Assembly: GCA_045399315.1 (NCBI GenBank)
Contig: DAYVGO010000052.1
Span: 1-12,126 of the forward strand
Source of the DNA: Arsenophonus sp045399315
Lineage (GTDB): Bacteria > Pseudomonadota > Gammaproteobacteria > Enterobacterales > Enterobacteriaceae
Length of the DNA stretch: 12,126 bases
Reading direction: 5' to 3'
Shown here: positions 8,334 through 12,126 of the stretch, one piece after another
Layout of the letters: each line of letters begins with the position of its first letter
How positions within the stretch are numbered: the stretch's first letter is position 1
Position numbers and translations under genes: made by a program
The notes under the pieces: model-generated
The model's input: only the letters and a program-made list of their open reading frames with translations
The model's database searches: none
What the model was told of the DNA's origin: nothing

Positions 8334-8775
8334 TTATCTCCCTATCCTTTAAATTTATATCTCTAATATTTTATCGAGAAATTTATGTTATATACCCCAA
8401 AATAAGTATTTATTTTATTATCCACTAAACACTTTATTTAATTATTACACTATAAATAGTTCTAGTTATTACCTAAAATTAAAAAATATTGCTAGTAATA
8501 ATCTGTAATAGGATAAAAAAATAAAAATTGCATAAACATCACTAAAAATAGAGGGTAGCGATTAATCTAATCCAATTAATTTATTGATAGATATAATAAA
8601 ATTATATAAAAAGTAGTATACAATCAATGTAATAATGACGATAAAAATACCTATTTAAGCGATAATAAATAAACTTATTTTAATTTTTTCAACTATTTTT
8701 ATTTTATTAGCATAAATAACTACTATACTTGTTATTTAATACATCATTTTGCTATTTATCTTCAAAATGTAAAAG
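8334..8775. other. AT-rich spacer upstream of ushA, no gene recognised
   Basis: About 440 bases of very A/T-rich sequence with stops in all frames. It must have held the ushA promoter, but many TATAAT-like strings occur and I cannot choose one. E. coli relatives often carry fsr between ushA and ybaL; I see no recognisable trace of it. No RNA gene, strong repeat or terminator was found by eye. Confidence 0.6.
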
Positions 8776-8880
8776 TATCAATGCCATCCTTCTTATTGCA
8801 GAGATGAGTGATGGACACCCTTTTGAATTCACCTTTGGAGACAGTTGAGAGCAATCCTGCAACTTACGCTTATTTTACAA
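8776..8880. other. Compositionally distinct island in the AT-rich spacer; possible repeat or small RNA remnant
   Basis: This stretch has visibly more balanced base use than the sequence on either side. It is open in a plus frame (from 8808) and in two minus frames of about 33-40 codons, as expected for a conserved repeat or mobile-element fragment rather than a single gene. Small inverted repeats occur: CCATC 8784-8788 with GATGG 8810-8814, and AGTTG 8843-8847 with CAACT 8860-8864. I do not recognise it. Confidence 0.35.
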
Positions 8881-9092
8881 ACAAAAAGTATTGTATTAAT
8901 TTATCCAATCTCTATTTTTTACTGTTATCAGTTTATCTTACTGCATCATTACCAAATATGAATAAAAAAATAATAATAGTTTATTTTATAATATATTATA
9001 AAATTATAAATTATAGTTATAATAAGTTAATATGGCTATTTACTTGGCATTTTTGTAAAAAAACAATCAATTGTTTTCTTTTTTATTGTTAA
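8811..9092 (+). CDS. Unrecognised 93-aa open frame, doubtful gene
   Basis: An open frame starts at ATG 8811, with an in-frame GTG just before it. The first ~22 residues (beginning MDTLLNSPLETVESN) look ordinary. The rest is dominated by Ile, Tyr, Asn, Phe and Lys, as expected from translating AT-rich spacer, though it could read as one or two hydrophobic segments. No ribosome site stands out, and I know no homologue. It lies before ybaL on the same strand, ending 116 nt before its start. Most likely it is a chance frame over the 8776-8880 island and the ybaL leader. Confidence 0.15.
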   Translation: MDTLLNSPLETVESNPATYAYFTNKKYCINLSNLYFLLLSVYLTASLPNMNKKIIIVYFIIYYKIINYSYNKLIWLFTWHFCKKTINCFLFYC

Positions 9093-9208
9093 TCGCTTTT
9101 TTATTATTTTAATGTAATTTTTTCGCGCTTTTTTAGTTTATAGCAGATAAAATTAAAGTTGGTTTTTATATGACATATTTTACCATTCCCAAATAAAGAG
9201 GAGATTTA

Positions 9209-10957
9209 ATGGATCACTCAGCATCATCCCTCATCACAACAATTGTTGGTGGTTTAACTCTTGCCTATCTATTTGGTATGATTGCACAACGGCTAAGAAT
9301 ATCACCGTTAGTCGGTTATTTGTTGGCCGGTGTTCTTATTGGTCCATTTACACCAGGCTTTGTTGCAAATACTAATTTAACCAGTGAACTCGCTGAAATT
9401 GGTGTTATATTATTGATGTTTGGTGTTGGTTTGCATTTTTCCTTGAAAGACCTTTTAGCGGTAAAATCGATTGCCATCCCTGGTGCCATAACCCAAATAG
9501 TTACTGCAACCTTATTAGGTCTTGGTTTAGCCATGCTATTTGGTTGGGGGATATTTGCTGGTATTGTTTTTGGTCTTTGCCTCTCAACAGCCAGTACTGT
9601 AGTGTTATTACGCGCGTTAGAAGAACGCCAACTTATCGATAGTAAACGAGGTCGAATTGCTATTGGCTGGCTGATTGTCGAAGATTTAGTTATGGTATTA
9701 ACACTGGTATTACTTCCTGTAATTGCCAGTATCCTCGATAATAATAATACCAGTTTTAATGAACTAGTAATTAAATTAACCCTTACTGTCGGTAAGGTAG
9801 CTATCTTTATTATTATTACACTTATTATCGGCCGCCAACTTATTCCTTGGATGTTAGCTCGTACTGCGGCAACCGGTTCTCGCGAATTATTCACGCTAGC
9901 TGTTTTAGTATTAGCGCTCGGTATTGCCTATGCAGCTGTCACCTTGTTTAATGCATCTTTTGCCCTTGGCGCCTTTTTTGCCGGACTGATCCTCCATGAA
10001 TCCGAACTAAGCCTTCGAGCGGCCCAAGATACACTACCTTTACGAGACGCATTTGCAGTTCTGTTCTTTGTCTCGGTTGGTATGCTATTAGATCCTGCAA
10101 TATTGATAGAACACCCTCTCGCCATATTAGCAGTTTTAGCGATTATTACTATTGGAAAATCCCTCGCCGCATTACTATTAGTTAGACTTTTTGGTCATAG
10201 CCGCCGTACAGCATTAACTATTGCAATAAGTCTGGCACAAATCGGTGAGTTCTCCTTCATCCTCGCTGAAATGGGGATAGCACTCAATGTTTTTGATAAC
10301 CAAGCACCAAATCTAGTTTTAGCCTGTGCCATCGTTTCTATTATGATTAACCCATTGCTATTTAGCTTACTTGACCGTTATCTCAAAAAAACTGAAACAA
10401 CAGAAGAAGAATTATTGGAAGAAACACAGGAAGAAGTCGCACAAATTCCAGTCGATGTCTGTGGGCATGCAATTATTGTCGGATATGGCCGGGTTGGTAC
10501 TATTCTAGCCGAAAAATTACGTCAAAAAGATATCCCACTGGTCGTTATCGAAAATACGCGTGCCCGATTTGAAGAATTAGCCAAAAATGGCTTCCGAGCA
10601 TTAATTGGTAATGCAGTAAATAAAGCACTAATGAAACTGGCGCGCATAGATTGTGCTCAAACACTATTACTTACCATTCCAAACGGCTATGAAGCTGGGC
10701 AAATTGTAGAGAAAGCGCGGGCATTAAACTCTGAAATTACTATTATTGTTCGCGCTCACTATGATGATGAAGTTATATATATTCGTGAGCGTGGCGCAAA
10801 TCATATCGTTGTTGGTGAACATCAAATCGCCAAAACTATGGCGCATTTCCTGGCTAAAAAGAAAACAACAGCTTGTGCAATTAACAATAATGCCGATAGC
10901 CTATTATCAGGCACAAAAGATTTAGATAAATACTTAAAACCTGATGTTTCTAACTAA
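9209..10957 (+). CDS. ybaL: Cation:proton antiporter YbaL (CPA2 family) with C-terminal RCK domain
   Basis: YbaL is a KefB/KefC-like inner-membrane transporter of the CPA2 family, predicted to exchange K+ for H+. The 582-aa protein is intact and close to E. coli (558 aa). Residues ~10-385 form the multi-helix exchanger domain, with ISPLVGYLLAGVLIGPF, GLCLSTASTVVLLRALEERQL, GWLIVEDLVMVLTLVLLP and SFALGAFFAGLIL. The aspartate in VEDLVMV is the expected ion-binding position. An acidic linker (~390-412) leads to an RCK/TrkA-N nucleotide-binding domain beginning VCGHAIIVGYGRVG, with the dinucleotide motif at G425-Y-G-R-V-G430. The C-terminal tail is about 24 residues longer than in E. coli. AGAGGAG at 9197-9203 fixes ATG 9209. 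It stands between decayed genes, so selection evidently keeps it. Confidence 0.96.
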   Translation: MDHSASSLITTIVGGLTLAYLFGMIAQRLRISPLVGYLLAGVLIGPFTPGFVANTNLTSELAEIGVILLMFGVGLHFSLKDLLAVKSIAIPGAITQIVTATLLGLGLAMLFGWGIFAGIVFGLCLSTASTVVLLRALEERQLIDSKRGRIAIGWLIVEDLVMVLTLVLLPVIASILDNNNTSFNELVIKLTLTVGKVAIFIIITLIIGRQLIPWMLARTAATGSRELFTLAVLVLALGIAYAAVTLFNASFALGAFFAGLILHESELSLRAAQDTLPLRDAFAVLFFVSVGMLLDPAILIEHPLAILAVLAIITIGKSLAALLLVRLFGHSRRTALTIAISLAQIGEFSFILAEMGIALNVFDNQAPNLVLACAIVSIMINPLLFSLLDRYLKKTETTEEELLEETQEEVAQIPVDVCGHAIIVGYGRVGTILAEKLRQKDIPLVVIENTRARFEELAKNGFRALIGNAVNKALMKLARIDCAQTLLLTIPNGYEAGQIVEKARALNSEITIIVRAHYDDEVIYIRERGANHIVVGEHQIAKTMAHFLAKKKTTACAINNNADSLLSGTKDLDKYLKPDVSN

Positions 10958-10970
10958 ACCATAACAATAT

Positions 10971-10999
10971 ATCAGGGGAAATATTGGCCTTCTCCTGAT
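10971..10999. terminator. Hairpin between convergent ybaL and gsk, probable bidirectional terminator
   Basis: ATCAGGGGAA (10971-10980) pairs with TTCTCCTGAT (10990-10999) around a 9-nt loop: a 10-bp stem with one G-U pair. It lies 13 nt after ybaL and 10 nt beyond the gsk end, as expected for a shared terminator. There is no strong T run on either side, so efficiency is uncertain. Confidence 0.6.
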
Positions 11000-11009
11000 C
11001 TTCAACTCG

Positions 11010-11968
11010 TTATCGTTCCTAATATGATTCCTCTAAACTATCTTCTTTTTCTGATAAACTTCACGTTAAACGTGGTGAATACTGAAGTAGTACTTGATAA
11101 CTGACTCTGTTAGCATATTTACACACCTGGGCTAACTAAGAATATGTTAAATACGGCAGCAAATGTTTAGTCGAATTAGGTATGTGAAAACGGTTGGCGG
11201 TAATATCATGTAATAAAGCAGACAATGCACCATCGCCGGCTCCATTGGTGTTCATAACTTTTTCTGGCCCCCCATATGAGATTCAATATGTGAATAGATC
11301 CTAAAAGGATCCTGACAATCTTTTTTTCGCATCACTCGGCTAAACTCATAACGATTAAATTCATTAATCCCTCCAGATAATAGCGAATGTTGAGTTTCTC
11401 TTTTATATGTTGATTCCGTATAACCAGCCATATAGAATCCGTCAGCCCCTGTGGTACAAAGAACCAGATCAACCCAATCAAGTACTCTATCCGTCGCTAA
11501 TAATAGATCATTGATCCCTGTCAACTCTAATGCTTCATCTTCATTCATTGCTACAATAGAGACATATTTTGCGAGAAAATTCTGCTAAAAGGAAGGATCA
11601 CTAGCAATAACAAATTTAGTACCCAAGGTAAAGACGACTGGCACATTATATTTTTTGGCATACTTTATTGCTTGCATTGTGGCGGCTGGCACCGGTTCTC
11701 CAGGCTGACAACACACAAGATAAGCAGTAGGTGCTTCAGCAATAATTTGCTCTGAGATGCTATCAGGACGCAATTGGTTCATTAATCCAGAACTAACAGC
11801 AAAAGTTCGCTCACCATTTTCCGTAACTAAAGTGAAACAACGACCAATGGGTCCATTGACCCCTTGTAAATAATTTAAATCCATTCGGCTCGAAGTATGA
11901 CATAGATAACGATAAGCATAGCTGTCAATCTGTATGTTATTGCACATAGTGCCTAACAACACCGATCT
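11010..11968 (-). pseudogene. gsk: Inosine-guanosine kinase Gsk, 5'-truncated, frameshifted and interrupted
   Basis: Gsk is a PfkB-family kinase that phosphorylates guanosine and inosine in purine salvage. On the minus strand similarity starts at about E. coli residue 109 of 434 (RSVLLG) and runs through SYAYRYLCHTSSR, DLNYLQGVNGPIGRCFTL, YAKKYNVPVVFTLGTKFVIA, AMNEDEALELTG, DWVDLVLCTTG and YEFSR. The PfkB signature NTNGAGDG, holding the catalytic aspartate, follows a 1-nt loss in a G tract (C6 on the plus strand, 11268-11273). Stops are TAG 11585-11587 (Trp in E. coli), TAG 11136-11138, TGA 11061-11063 and TAG 11019-11021; the final TAA is 11010-11012. About four residues are also missing in-frame near the middle (EAPTAYLV). 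The first ~108 codons are absent: an IS end lies about 25 nt upstream of the last clear match. Confidence 0.93.
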
Positions 11969-11993
11969 ATATCAACCAGTATTTGGTCTATAC

Positions 11994-12126
11994 TGAACCA
12001 CCCCGGGAATCTTGGAGACTAAATAGTCAGTCAAGAGGATAAAAGAATTGGAGCGTGAAAACCGTGAGTTACGACGAAGTAACGATATTCTACGCAAAGC
12101 ATCGGCTTATTTTACTCAGGCGAAGC
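11994..12126 (+). mobile_element. IS3-family element (IS51/IS1222-like), left end, internally deleted, continuing past the window
   Basis: TGAACCACCCCGGGAATC, starting at 11994, resembles the terminal inverted repeat of IS51-group IS3 elements as I remember it. The following GGAGACTAAA is leader sequence. It should then run into orfA from its start codon, but instead jumps within about 15 nt to the C-terminal third of OrfA. The element reads rightward, away from the truncated gsk. The other end, the orfB transposase and any target-site duplication lie outside the window, so the insertion cannot be told apart from an IS-mediated deletion of gsk. Confidence 0.75.
12027..12126 (+). pseudogene. 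IS3-family OrfA C-terminal fragment
   Basis: The open frame encodes KRIKELERENRELRRSN, then DILRKASAYFTQAK, up to the window edge. This is the leucine-zipper tail typical of IS51/IS1222-type OrfA, which helps the transposase dimerise. A TAG at 12024-12026 closes the frame upstream and there is no start codon or helix-turn-helix region, so the N-terminal half of orfA (about 60 codons) is deleted. Whether orfB survives downstream cannot be seen. Confidence 0.85.

Noticed and set aside
9316..9894. 192-codon minus-strand open frame inside ybaL
   Set aside because: It is antisense to the best-conserved part of an intact gene, has no family likeness or ribosome site, and fits a codon-bias shadow.
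11062..11074. Perfect small palindrome CACGTT-A-AACGTG as an operator or terminator
   Set aside because: It lies inside the gsk remnant at the conserved SPRLT region and has no T run; probably coincidental coding sequence.
1..12126. CRISPR array, tRNA or rRNA genes
   Set aside because: No regularly spaced repeats, cloverleaf-like sequences or conserved rRNA stretches were seen on either strand.

Overview
The window looks like a slice of an AT-rich enterobacterial (Enterobacterales) chromosome undergoing heavy gene decay. Gene order and strands match the tesA-to-gsk neighbourhood of E. coli and its relatives: ybbN, qmcA, ybbJ(nfeD), cueR (opposite strand), copA, ybaP, ybaK, ushA (opposite), ybaL, gsk (opposite). 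AT richness, many single-base nonsense codons, deletions and an IS3-family element point to a host-restricted insect symbiont. A Morganellaceae lineage such as Arsenophonus is my best guess, but this is inference from style and synteny, not a proven assignment. Comparisons with E. coli proteins are made from memory, not from an alignment program.

Left part (1-2381): a tight cluster of ybbN (thioredoxin-like/TPR co-chaperone), qmcA (SPFH membrane protein) and ybbJ (NfeD membrane protein). Each of the first two carries one homopolymer frameshift (A12 in ybbN, T8 in the first codons of qmcA); ybbJ is intact and overlaps the qmcA end by 8 nt.

Copper module (2382-5536): a cueR remnant lacking its DNA-binding N terminus lies directly against a well-preserved MerR/CueR-type promoter with a 19-bp spacer. 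That promoter faces a copA with three metal-binding domains, four nonsense codons, one 2-nt frameshift and substitutions in catalytic motifs. Both regulator and pump appear dead.

Middle part (5537-8333): a 5'-deleted ybaP fused to the copA stop codon, a ybaK cut to 69 codons, and a complete-length ushA frame (554 codons) that has six nonsense codons but no net frameshift.

Right part (8334-12126): an AT-rich gene-poor spacer with one compositionally distinct island near 8776-8880, then ybaL, an intact monovalent cation:proton antiporter-2 family protein. A probable bidirectional terminator is shared with the decayed, 5'-truncated gsk. The window ends inside an internally deleted IS3-family element (IS51/IS1222-like) that abuts the truncated gsk end.

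Only ybaL and ybbJ look fully intact. qmcA, and perhaps ybbN, may still yield product by slippage or may carry sequencing errors. Lost functions are copper efflux and sensing, periplasmic nucleotide hydrolysis (UshA) and guanosine/inosine phosphorylation (Gsk), a pattern that fits a protected intracellular life.
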